DNA of 40,956 nucleotides, from contig JABEUY010000012.1 of assembly GCA_013044175.1 (NCBI GenBank), positions 1-40,956 of the forward strand, given 5' to 3'. Shown here one piece after another: positions 23,953 to 31,953 of the stretch. Numbering within the stretch: position 1 is the stretch's first letter; each line of letters starts with the position of its first letter. The notes below the pieces were generated by a model. The model made no database searches and was not told where the DNA came from. It saw only the letters and a program-made list of their open reading frames with translations. The translations under genes were made by a program, and so were the position numbers. The stretch comes from Bacilli bacterium (GTDB lineage: Bacteria; Bacillota; Bacilli; Alicyclobacillales; SLC66).

Positions 23953-24847
23953 GTAAGACCGTCTTGGCCAACTGCTCGTCGAGTTGTTCATACGCATAAT
24001 AATCGATCGCTTCATAAAGCTCTTTACGCGTCTGCATATGATCGACTCGATCCTTTTGCGATCCTGTATCGCGAATGGCGGTAAAAACAAGCTCATACGC
24101 TTTGGCTGCTACACGAAGGCTCGTCACAGGATAGATGACCATTTGAAACCCGAAGTCCTGAAATTCCTGTGCGGAATAATACGGTGTTTTGCCAAACTCG
24201 GTCATGTTGGCAAGCATCGGTATCGTGACGGCAGCACGAAAAGTGAGAAATTCTTCTTTACTCAATAAAGCTTCGGGAAAAATACCATCCGCCCCTGCTT
24301 CTTCATAAGCGCGCGCTCTTGCCATCGCCGCCTCCATGCCTTCGACCGATCGTGCATCCGTGCGTGCGATGATGACGAGCGTTGGGGCAACCTCTTTGAT
24401 CACCCTTATTTTTTGCATCATCTCATCCGTTGTAATCAGTTTCTTGCCATTTAGATGACCACATTTTTTCGGTAATTGTTGATCTTCAATCTGTACGGCC
24501 GCAACGCCAGCTTCTACCATTTCCTTCGCAGTTCTCGCCACGTTAAGTACGCCGCCAAAACCAGTATCGATATCGACAAGCAGCGGAAGATCAGTAGCGC
24601 GAACGATATCGCGCGCGCGTTCAGCCACTTCGTTTGAATACACCAAACCAAGATCAGGCAGTCCACGACTCGCCGTATACGCAGCGCCTGAAAGGTACAA
24701 CGCCGAAAAGCCGACTTGTTTGGCAACAATGCCTGCCATCGCATCATGTGCACCCGGCATGATCAAGATGTCAGGTTGTGTGATCGCTTCACGAAAGCGA
24801 TTGGCGAGTGTTGCTTGTGCAACCTCTTGTTTAATTAACCACGTCAT
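23912..24847 (-). CDS. prpB: 2-methylisocitrate lyase
   Basis: A 311-residue TIM-barrel lyase of the isocitrate lyase/PEP mutase family that splits 2-methylisocitrate into pyruvate and succinate. Signature motifs are PGAHDAMAGIVA, LVDIDTGFGG (metal), VQIEDQQLPKKCGHLNGK with the catalytic KKCGH, and IIARTDARSVEGME. Start ATG at 24847 has GGGAGGT eight bases before. Last gene of prpC-prpD-prpB; its 3' end overlaps the convergent LysR gene by 41 bases. Confidence 0.95.
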   Translation of the reverse strand: MTWLIKQEVAQATLANRFREAITQPDILIMPGAHDAMAGIVAKQVGFSALYLSGAAYTASRGLPDLGLVYSNEVAERARDIVRATDLPLLVDIDTGFGGVLNVARTAKEMVEAGVAAVQIEDQQLPKKCGHLNGKKLITTDEMMQKIRVIKEVAPTLVIIARTDARSVEGMEAAMARARAYEEAGADGIFPEALLSKEEFLTFRAAVTIPMLANMTEFGKTPYYSAQEFQDFGFQMVIYPVTSLRVAAKAYELVFTAIRDTGSQKDRVDHMQTRKELYEAIDYYAYEQLDEQLAKTVLPTIGQQDAPVDDR

Positions 24848-24875
24848 GCTCGTTACCTCCCACGCACCTCACGCC

Positions 24876-26303
24876 TTAGATCATGTGCATTTGCATAAAT
24901 TCTGTCACCTTGAGCGTTGCCAAACGGTCCTGATCCTCAAAAACCGCTAGAATTTTATCTGCCTTATTGCGGGGAAAGCGTGTTGCATAATTCGCTTTTG
25001 CCTTCGTAACGACAAGCGGCAAGCCTTCTTCCCGTCGACGACGATGACCGATCGGATAATGCACGACGATTTTCCCAGACTTTGTCCCATCGTGATAAAT
25101 GATCTGCAATGCATTAGCAATCGATCGCTTTTCCGGATCGAGGTAATCCTGACTATACGAAACATCTTCCACCACGGTCATTTTTTCACGAAGTCGATCG
25201 ATGCGTGGATCGATCGCGATCGCATCCTCATAATGATCCGCAGTCAATTCGCCAAAGATAAGACCGATCGCGATCATATACTGCAGACAGTGATCGCGAT
25301 CGGCAGGATTATGCAACGGACCTTTTTTATCGATGATACGGATCGCCGATTCATGGGTTGTCACGATAATTTCCTTAACCTGATCGAGACGATCTTTCAC
25401 CTGTTCATGGAGGGCAAGCGCACATTCCACCGCTGTTTGCGCATGAAATTCGGCCGGAAAAGAAATTTTTAATAACACATTTTCCATAACATAAGAACCA
25501 AATGGGCGTTGCAAGGAAACCGTCTGACCGCGAAATAACGCGTCTTGAAAACCCCAAACTGGCGCAGTCAAGGCACTTGAATAGCCCATTTCACCAAGAA
25601 CGGCCATCATCGCAAGGCGTACACCCCGACTTGTCGCATCCCCGGCAGCCCATGATTTACGCGAACCGGTATTCGGGGCATGCCGATAGGCACGCAGACT
25701 CGAATTATCGAGAAATGCGTTCGATACCGCATTCTCAATTTCTTCACGAGTTGCGCCAAGCATTCCGGCGGTCACAGCGGTCGTCGCGATTTTAACGAAA
25801 AGAACATGATCCAAGCCGACGCGATTCAGACTGTTTTCAAGCGCGAGTACACCTTGAATCTCATGCGCTTTGATCATCGCCGTCATCACATCTTGCATCG
25901 TCAACGAAGCTTCACCCTGCGCGACGCGTCGTTGACTTATATAATCAGCTACAGCCAATATACCCCCGAGATTATCGGAAGGATGCCCCCATTCCGCAGC
26001 TAACCAAGTATCGTTGTAATCCAGCCATCGAATCATCGTACCGATCGAAAAAGCACCTTGCACAGGGTCAAGTTCAAATTGTGTTCCAGGTACGCGAACA
26101 CCCTGTGGCACGACCGTACCAGGAACGATCGGTCCAAGATGCTTAGCACACTCCGGAAAACGCAAAGCGAGTAAGCCAACGCCGATGGTATCCATCAAGA
26201 CATGGCGTGCAACACGATACGCCTCTTTCGACGCGATCTGCGTATCCACGACATACTTCGCAATCGCTTCGATCACATGATCAACTTTTCTTTCCTGCTC
26301 CAT
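24876..26303 (-). CDS. prpD: 2-methylcitrate dehydratase (MmgE/PrpD)
   Basis: A 475-residue MmgE/PrpD-family dehydratase that removes water from 2-methylcitrate. Family features include [65 protein letters not shown] and the C-terminal [19 protein letters not shown]. Start ATG is eight bases after the prpC stop, with AGGTAGG overlapping that stop, so the two are coupled. PrpD-type rather than IDS-epimerase-type is supported by the neighbouring prpC and prpB. Confidence 0.94.
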   Translation of the reverse strand: MEQERKVDHVIEAIAKYVVDTQIASKEAYRVARHVLMDTIGVGLLALRFPECAKHLGPIVPGTVVPQGVRVPGTQFELDPVQGAFSIGTMIRWLDYNDTWLAAEWGHPSDNLGGILAVADYISQRRVAQGEASLTMQDVMTAMIKAHEIQGVLALENSLNRVGLDHVLFVKIATTAVTAGMLGATREEIENAVSNAFLDNSSLRAYRHAPNTGSRKSWAAGDATSRGVRLAMMAVLGEMGYSSALTAPVWGFQDALFRGQTVSLQRPFGSYVMENVLLKISFPAEFHAQTAVECALALHEQVKDRLDQVKEIIVTTHESAIRIIDKKGPLHNPADRDHCLQYMIAIGLIFGELTADHYEDAIAIDPRIDRLREKMTVVEDVSYSQDYLDPEKRSIANALQIIYHDGTKSGKIVVHYPIGHRRRREEGLPLVVTKAKANYATRFPRNKADKILAVFEDQDRLATLKVTEFMQMHMI

Positions 26304-26311
26304 CGCCCATC

Positions 26312-27442
26312 CTACCTTTCTTCGTTCACCTGCGTTACTTGAAGGCCTCGCGTACCTGTATAGCGCACACGCGGTCGAAACAAACGATTATGTTCATGCT
26401 GCTCCATCACATGCGCACATAGACCAGCTGTTCGTGCCGCAAAAAATATCGGTGTATACAATTCAATCGGTATGCCTAAAAGATAAAAGACAGGTGCCGC
26501 GTAATAATCGAGATTGGGATGGAGATTTTTTTCACGCAACATCACTTTTTCACCGATCTCAAAACGCGCATAAAGTTCTTCCTGCCCTTTCACGGTAACC
26601 AATTGAGCAAGCGCCTCTTTCATCAAAAGCGCACGAGGATCCATTTTATTCATATAAACACGATGGCCGAAGCCCATAATGCGTTCCTTATTCGCCAATT
26701 TTTCTAGCAAATAGGACTCTACGTAATCCGCTTGTTGTGCTTCGAGCATCATCAACATCACCGCTTCATTCGCACCGCCATGCAGCGTTCCTTTCAAAGA
26801 AGCCACCGCACCGGTCAAAGAACCATAAAGATCAGAAAGCGTTGACGCAATCACGCGAGCGGTAAACGTCGAATTCGGCATTTCATGCTCAATGTAAGCG
26901 CTTAATGCTTGATCAAAAATCAACGCTTCTTGATGAGTAGGAACGGCACCGGTTAAACGATAGAGAAATTGCGCACTGTAAGAAAGCTCAGGTCGAGAAG
27001 GAAACGGTTCTTGACCCTCTTTGATGGCGTGACTGGCGGCCACGAGTTGTGGCATATAAGCGAGAAGTCGTATCGTTTTTCGCAAACTCGCTTCCTTACT
27101 TCGATCATCCAGGTCAGGATCAGAACCAGCAAGTGCGGAAATTCCCGTTCGCAAGTAATCCATCAAGTGTGTTGTTTTCGGCAGCGCACGAAGTATATCG
27201 AGGATCGCCGTTGGTATCTCCTTCGCTTGTTGAATTTGCTTAGCAAAAACCTCAAGTTCTGGTGGATTAGGCAATTGACCATACACGACAAGATGAGCGA
27301 TTTCTAGGTAAGATTTCTGCTTGGCAAGAGCGATCAAATCATAACCGCGAATCACGATCTCTTCATGGTCCGTATCGAGATAGGACACCTGTGTTTCACA
27401 AGCAATCACATTTTCTAATCCCGGATGATAGACATCTTCCAT
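26312..27442 (-). CDS. prpC: 2-methylcitrate synthase (citrate synthase family)
   Basis: A 376-residue type II citrate-synthase-family enzyme condensing propionyl-CoA with oxaloacetate. The catalytic residues are in EHEMPNSTF (His), LHGGANEAV (His), [15 protein letters not shown] and [14 protein letters not shown] (Asp). Sequence alone does not exclude citrate synthase activity, but the operon with prpD and prpB fixes the methylcitrate role. Start ATG has GGGGAGGG eight bases before. First gene of the operon. Confidence 0.94.
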   Translation of the reverse strand: MEDVYHPGLENVIACETQVSYLDTDHEEIVIRGYDLIALAKQKSYLEIAHLVVYGQLPNPPELEVFAKQIQQAKEIPTAILDILRALPKTTHLMDYLRTGISALAGSDPDLDDRSKEASLRKTIRLLAYMPQLVAASHAIKEGQEPFPSRPELSYSAQFLYRLTGAVPTHQEALIFDQALSAYIEHEMPNSTFTARVIASTLSDLYGSLTGAVASLKGTLHGGANEAVMLMMLEAQQADYVESYLLEKLANKERIMGFGHRVYMNKMDPRALLMKEALAQLVTVKGQEELYARFEIGEKVMLREKNLHPNLDYYAAPVFYLLGIPIELYTPIFFAARTAGLCAHVMEQHEHNRLFRPRVRYTGTRGLQVTQVNEER

Positions 27443-27537
27443 CGATGAACCCTCCCCGATCTTTCACAACTTTCTGCGTTTTCAACCACTACGTTACGGT
27501 ATCGATCGCTTTTCGTCCAATATCGAATTCCTCTTTG

Positions 27538-27566
27538 GTTATAAGTGACATTGATCACCACGCAAA
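27538..27566 (-). promoter_or_regulatory. Possible prp operon promoter with GTGA-N6-TCAC site
   Basis: On the minus strand TATAAC (27538-27543) with TTGCGT (27560-27565) 16 bases upstream. The spacer holds GTGA (27545-27548) and TCAC (27555-27558), a symmetric element of the Crp/Fnr or GntR kind. The -35 sits against the preceding terminator T run. Confidence 0.45.
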
Positions 27567-27597
27567 AAAAAAAACACAGATCATACGATCTGTGTTT
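27564..27597 (-). terminator. Terminator of the yitJ-like gene
   Basis: AAACACAGATC (27572-27582), loop, GATCTGTGTTT (27587-27597): perfect 11-base arms, followed on the minus strand by a long T run (the A run 27564-27574). Confidence 0.92.
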
Positions 27598-27614
27598 AAG
27601 GCATAAACTTACGC

Positions 27615-29492
27615 TCATCCTCGATGAAGGGCGACTTTTTCTTTGACATAACGCGTTAATTCAACGGTCATCTCATAGCGTAGCATTGGCGTGATCAGAT
27701 AGATGCCATGAAAATAGTCGACAGCAACGTCGATTAATTCTTTGGCAATCGCTACGCCTTCTGCTCGAGCTCGTTCGCCTTCGTAGTTCGCCATGCGTTT
27801 TCTTGCATCCTCCGAAAGCGTAATTCCTGGCACTTCATTATGCAAAAATTCCGCGTTACGGTGTGACAAAAGAGGCATGATACCGACAAAGATCGGTACA
27901 GAAAGATGTGCCGTCGCTTTCGCTAACTTCGCAAAGACGGCAGGATTATAAATGGGTTGCGTCATGATATAATCAGCACCCGTCGCGATTTTTTTCTCAA
28001 GACGCGTAATCGCCTTATCGAATTGCGCGACGTTGGGATTAAACGCAGCGCCGATAGAAAACCGCGTTTTTTGCTTAAGCGTCTGCCCTGAAAAGGCTTT
28101 GCCCTGATTGAGGTCTTTCACCATGCGTATCATATCAAACGAAGATACATCAAACACCGAAGTGGCTCCCGGCAAATCACCAAACCGTGACGGGTCCCCG
28201 GTGATAACGAGAATTTGATGGATATCGAGGGCATGCAAGCCCATCAAATGCGACTGTTGTCCGATCAGATTGCGATCACGACAAGAGATGTGCAAGAGGG
28301 GTTCTATGCCTTCTCGCTTCATCAAGGCGCCAAGTGCCAAATTGCTCATGCGCGTCACCGCGAGTGAGTTATCGGCAAGTGTGACGGCATCAGCACCTGC
28401 ATCGCGAAGCGCTTTTGCTCCAAGTAAAAACTTTGCGACCGAAAGATCTTTAGGTGGATCAAGCTCTACGATCACCGTTGAAGTATGCTTCGCTTTATCG
28501 TGCAGATACGAAGTCGGATAATCCGAGCCAGCCTTTTCGTCCGCGTCAAGCGCAGCATAGGACAAAGCGTGATCGAAAGATTCTGCTTTTGGCATGACGC
28601 GATGAACGATCTCAACGGGTGCCAACCCTTCTAAGGCTTTCGCCATCGCCCGAACGTGATCGGGTGTCGTACCACAACATCCGCCGATGATACGAACGCC
28701 AAGCGCACGAAATTCATCCGCCATTTTGCCAAAGTATTCGGGTCGTGAAGCGTACGTATAATCGCCATCCGTGACACTAAGTAAGCCTGCATTAGGATAA
28801 ACAGAAAGCATCAAGTCAGGATCGATCGGCGTTTTGGCAAACGCTTTGTAAAGATCCGCAGGTCCATAGCGGCAATTCAAGCCGACGACGGTTGCACCGA
28901 CTTGGCGTAGTTGTTGAAAAGCTTGATCAAGTGGCACACCATCGCGCGTGACACCAAGATCGATCAGCGATAGTTGAGCGATTATCGGTATCGTGGTCAG
29001 CGTGCGTGCCAAAGTAACGACGCAAAGCAATTCTTCGAGATCAAGAAAAGTCTCGAATAACAATCCGTCTGGTTGCCCCGCTAACAACGCGTTAAGTTGC
29101 CGTTCATACGCTGACTGGCGATCAAAAGATCCTATTGTCGTTTTTCGTACACCTTGCAGGGAACCGATCGTGGCAACGACATAAGCATCATCACCAACCG
29201 CTTCACGCGCAATGCTGACGCCAGCAAGATTAATTGCTTCGAGCTGGTCTTCGAGTCCATAGCGAGATAGTCCCAATACGTGCGCGGAGAAAGTATTGGT
29301 TTCAATCAGCCGCGCGCCAGCCTCATAATAGGAACGGTGCACCGATCGCACCACATCGGGTCGTGATACGTTGAATTCCTCATAACACACACCGACAGGC
29401 AAGCCCAGTTGGTATAACTGGGTTGCCATTGCACCATCGCCTACCAATAAATGATCTTGTAAATAACTCGCTAGTGCCACCCGATCTCCCAT
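27615..29492 (-). CDS. yitJ: Bifunctional homocysteine S-methyltransferase / methylenetetrahydrofolate reductase (YitJ-like)
   Basis: A 625-residue fusion. The N-terminal half (about 1-290) is a homocysteine methyltransferase with LLVGDGAMATQLYQLG, FNVSRPDVV, the zinc cysteines in GLNCRYGP and GGCCGTTPDHVRAM. The C-terminal half (about 315-600) is a MetF-type reductase: VIVELDPPKDLSVAKFLLGA, ADAVTLADN, LLHISCRDRNLIGQQSHLMGLHAL, ILVITGDPSR, GADYIMTQPIYNP. It makes 5-methyl-THF and can pass one-carbon units toward methionine. Start ATG with GAGG seven bases before. No SAM riboswitch in the 40-base leader, so it probably shares the transcript of the upstream HTH gene. Confidence 0.94.
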   Translation of the reverse strand: MGDRVALASYLQDHLLVGDGAMATQLYQLGLPVGVCYEEFNVSRPDVVRSVHRSYYEAGARLIETNTFSAHVLGLSRYGLEDQLEAINLAGVSIAREAVGDDAYVVATIGSLQGVRKTTIGSFDRQSAYERQLNALLAGQPDGLLFETFLDLEELLCVVTLARTLTTIPIIAQLSLIDLGVTRDGVPLDQAFQQLRQVGATVVGLNCRYGPADLYKAFAKTPIDPDLMLSVYPNAGLLSVTDGDYTYASRPEYFGKMADEFRALGVRIIGGCCGTTPDHVRAMAKALEGLAPVEIVHRVMPKAESFDHALSYAALDADEKAGSDYPTSYLHDKAKHTSTVIVELDPPKDLSVAKFLLGAKALRDAGADAVTLADNSLAVTRMSNLALGALMKREGIEPLLHISCRDRNLIGQQSHLMGLHALDIHQILVITGDPSRFGDLPGATSVFDVSSFDMIRMVKDLNQGKAFSGQTLKQKTRFSIGAAFNPNVAQFDKAITRLEKKIATGADYIMTQPIYNPAVFAKLAKATAHLSVPIFVGIMPLLSHRNAEFLHNEVPGITLSEDARKRMANYEGERARAEGVAIAKELIDVAVDYFHGIYLITPMLRYEMTVELTRYVKEKVALHRG

Positions 29493-29532
29493 GTATCTAC
29501 CTCAATCTCTCTCTCGTGATTTCTTATTCCTT

Positions 29533-30009
29533 CTACTTCGTCGACGTATCGCGAAGTTTCGTCTTGATCTCTTCGAGTTCATGGATTTGCGCTTCAATTT
29601 TAGACGCTTGATCGCGCAAAACGTTAAGATTCTCGCGCAAACTCACCATGCTTTTATCCACTTCATCAATCATACCGGACAATTCATCCGAGCCGACTGT
29701 CTCTAAGCCAGACAGTACTTTATAGAGCTTTAATCCTGACAGTGCTGCTGTCGTGACCATATTCGATGCAGCAAAAGCAACACCAGGCGACGTGGCTCGA
29801 ACGCCAGCTGCACCCATGCTCGCGAGCCAACTCATCGCCTTACCCGCAGGCGTGCCACGTTTTTTCAAAAACTGTTGCAAATCTTCCTCTTGTACAAGGT
29901 ATTTGCCTGTTGCATCATCCGCTTTTAAAAGTCCTGTGCGAATCCATCGGCGCACCGTTTCTTCAGACACATCCAAACGATAAGCAATTTCGTACGTCGT
30001 AAAAGCCAT
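29533..30009 (-). CDS. MerR-like helix-turn-helix protein with coiled-coil tail
   Basis: A 158-residue protein. The first ~55 residues are a MerR/excisionase helix-turn-helix (TTYEIAYRLDVSEETVRRWIRTGLLKA, VQEEDLQQFLKKRG). The middle (about 60-100, SWLASMGAAGVRATSPGVAFAA) is alanine/glycine-rich and mildly hydrophobic, and the tail (about 115-155) is a heptad-like coiled coil with LRENLNVLRDQASKIEAQIHEL. It could be a DNA-binding protein that oligomerises or meets the membrane. Start ATG at 30009 with GGAGGGG six bases before; the longer frame to 30069 crosses the promoter. Confidence 0.8.
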   Translation of the reverse strand: MAFTTYEIAYRLDVSEETVRRWIRTGLLKADDATGKYLVQEEDLQQFLKKRGTPAGKAMSWLASMGAAGVRATSPGVAFAASNMVTTAALSGLKLYKVLSGLETVGSDELSGMIDEVDKSMVSLRENLNVLRDQASKIEAQIHELEEIKTKLRDTSTK

Positions 30010-30042
30010 GCGTATCCCCTCCAAAATGTCGATTCTACGCAC

Positions 30043-30071
30043 AGTATACGCGCACACATCCGCACACACAA
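30043..30071 (-). promoter_or_regulatory. Promoter of the HTH gene
   Basis: On the minus strand TTGTGT (30066-30071), 17 bases, TATACT (30043-30048). Confidence 0.6.
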
Positions 30072-30086
30072 GAGGTATGTGCGGAT
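30058..30086. repeat. Inverted repeat overlapping the HTH gene promoter
   Basis: ATCCGCACA (30058-30066), 11 bases, TGTGCGGAT (30078-30086). It has no T run, lies only 10 bases past the pgcA stop and covers the -35 box, so it may be an operator, perhaps for the HTH protein itself. Confidence 0.55.
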
Positions 30087-30096
30087 ATTGTGTTTA

Positions 30097-31824
30097 TTAC
30101 GTCAGAAAAGGGGCTAAACGTGATCGCACCGCTTCTTCATAGCGCATGGCCAAAGCTTTCGCATCGTCCTCATCGCGCCCTTTCACGCCGATATACACTT
30201 TCAGTTTGGGTTCTGTTCCGGACGGTCTTACTGCAATCCACCCGTCATGAGCATAGCGAAATTGCATCACATCGGAGGAAGGAAGATCGATCGGTGTCAA
30301 CGTTCCCTCCTTGGTTTTGCACGTTTTTGCAAGATAATCCTCCACAGCCACAAGTTCAAGATCCTCCATGAGCAACGGTTGTTCGCGAAGACTTTGCATA
30401 AAACGATTCATCATCTCGATGCCTGACAAACCGGCAAAAGTAAATCCAAGAAGGCGATCCGCAAAAAATCCCACTTTGTTGAATAAATCAGAACGTGCTT
30501 GAACCAAATTACTACCCTGTTCTTTTTGCGCTGCGGCTGCATTGGCGATTAAAATCGCTGCCTGCACACTGTCTTTATCCCGCACGATCGGTAACGCTAG
30601 ATAGCCAATACTCTCCTCATAACCAAACACGAACGTATGCGAGCCTGTCGCTTCATACGCTTTAATTCGATCACCGATAAACTTAAACCCGGTAAGCACA
30701 CGCTCTGTCGACACACCATAGCATTTTGCTACTTCCTCGCCAAACGCCGAAGACACATTCGTCGTTACAACCCTTGCATTGCCTGGCAACGTTCCTTGTG
30801 TTTGTTGATAAGCGAGGTAATCATCGAGCACGAGCGCTCCGACTTCGTTACCTGAAAAAAAGACGTATTTACCGTGCGCATCCTTAGCCATGACGCCGAC
30901 GCGATCAGCATCTGGATCCGTAGCGAGAATCAAATCGGCATCGATTTCTTTAGCTAAGGTAAGAGCAAGATCGTAGGCGACCGCTTCTTCTGGATTCGGA
31001 TTTTTAACGTACGTAAAATTCGGATCGAGCTGTTGTTGTTGCGCCACGACGTGAACTTCGGTAAATCCAGCGTGTGCAAGCGCTTTTGGCACGGCCGCTT
31101 GACCGGTGCCATGTAACGGCGTGTAGACGATTTTCAAACTTTTCTTCACGTCATCGGAAATCGCACGCGACAACGGCAAAAGCGCGTTAAAGTAAGCTTC
31201 CTCGACCTCATGCGCAATCGTATGCAATAAACCTTTCGCGATCGCCTCATCTTTTGCCATCACGGGTACGGAAAACAAATCGGTCACCGCTAAAGTATGA
31301 CGAACGATCACATCCGCTTCATCGGGCAAAACTTGTCCACCATCTTGCCCATATACTTTGTAACCATTATATTCAGGCGGATTATGGCTGGCTGTAAGCA
31401 TGACACCTGCTTGACACGCTAATTCCCGAACGGCATACGAGAGCATCGGTGTGGGGCGTTCTTCCTCATAGACATGTGCCTTTACGCCATGCGCTGCGGC
31501 AACGCGTGCCACTTCAAAAGCAAACTCCTTCGAGTGATGACGGCCATCATAACCGATCGCGATCGCAAGCGGCGCATTCGGAAATCGTTCTTTCATCCAT
31601 GCCACAACACCATACGTCGCTTTTCGCACGGTAAAAACATTTAATCGATTCGTGCCAACACCCATTTTCGCGCGTAAACCGCCCGTTCCAAACTCGAGAT
31701 CTTTGGAAAAACGTTCCCTAAGTTCTTCAGACTTATCTTGATCGATCAATTCTTGTAATTCTGTCTTTAATTCAGCCAAAACGCGCGAATCGTTTAACCA
31801 ATGTTCATAGGTAAAAGTGGTCAT
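30097..31824 (-). CDS. pgcA: Alpha-phosphoglucomutase / phospho-sugar mutase (PgcA type)
   Basis: A 575-residue alpha-D-phosphohexomutase interconverting glucose 1- and 6-phosphate. The phosphoserine loop is LTASHNPPEYNGYKVY, the magnesium loop ATDPDADRVG, the sugar-binding loop GYEESIGYL and the phosphate-binding loop RPSGTEPKLKVYIG. It starts EHWLNDSRV like Firmicute PgcA. ATG has GGGAG about 12 bases before. Divergent from the GH18-type gene across a palindrome that holds -10-like boxes for both strands. Confidence 0.95.
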   Translation of the reverse strand: MTTFTYEHWLNDSRVLAELKTELQELIDQDKSEELRERFSKDLEFGTGGLRAKMGVGTNRLNVFTVRKATYGVVAWMKERFPNAPLAIAIGYDGRHHSKEFAFEVARVAAAHGVKAHVYEEERPTPMLSYAVRELACQAGVMLTASHNPPEYNGYKVYGQDGGQVLPDEADVIVRHTLAVTDLFSVPVMAKDEAIAKGLLHTIAHEVEEAYFNALLPLSRAISDDVKKSLKIVYTPLHGTGQAAVPKALAHAGFTEVHVVAQQQQLDPNFTYVKNPNPEEAVAYDLALTLAKEIDADLILATDPDADRVGVMAKDAHGKYVFFSGNEVGALVLDDYLAYQQTQGTLPGNARVVTTNVSSAFGEEVAKCYGVSTERVLTGFKFIGDRIKAYEATGSHTFVFGYEESIGYLALPIVRDKDSVQAAILIANAAAAQKEQGSNLVQARSDLFNKVGFFADRLLGFTFAGLSGIEMMNRFMQSLREQPLLMEDLELVAVEDYLAKTCKTKEGTLTPIDLPSSDVMQFRYAHDGWIAVRPSGTEPKLKVYIGVKGRDEDDAKALAMRYEEAVRSRLAPFLT

Positions 31825-31847
31825 TATCTTTATACGCTCCCTTTTAT

Positions 31848-31863
31848 TTCATTATATAATGAA
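31848..31863. promoter_or_regulatory. 16-base perfect palindrome with -10 boxes on both strands
   Basis: TTCATTAT then ATAATGAA; TATAAT occurs on each strand inside it (31855-31860 plus, 31851-31856 minus). It lies between pgcA and the exported GH18-type gene. No good -35 box on either side. Confidence 0.5.
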
Positions 31864-31953
31864 CATCCCATCACCTAGTCGAAATAAACCTCTAGGCGAA
31901 GGGGCAATGATCTTGTAAGCTAAAGAGTGAAAAATAAGAAAAGGGGTACCGAA

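Noticed and set aside
24876-27442. prpC/prpD read as citrate synthase plus iminodisuccinate epimerase
   Set aside because: The operon with a KKCGH methylisocitrate lyase fits the methylcitrate cycle.
27615-29532. SAM riboswitch upstream of the yitJ-like gene
   Set aside because: Only 40 bases separate it from the upstream gene and no S-box pieces are seen.
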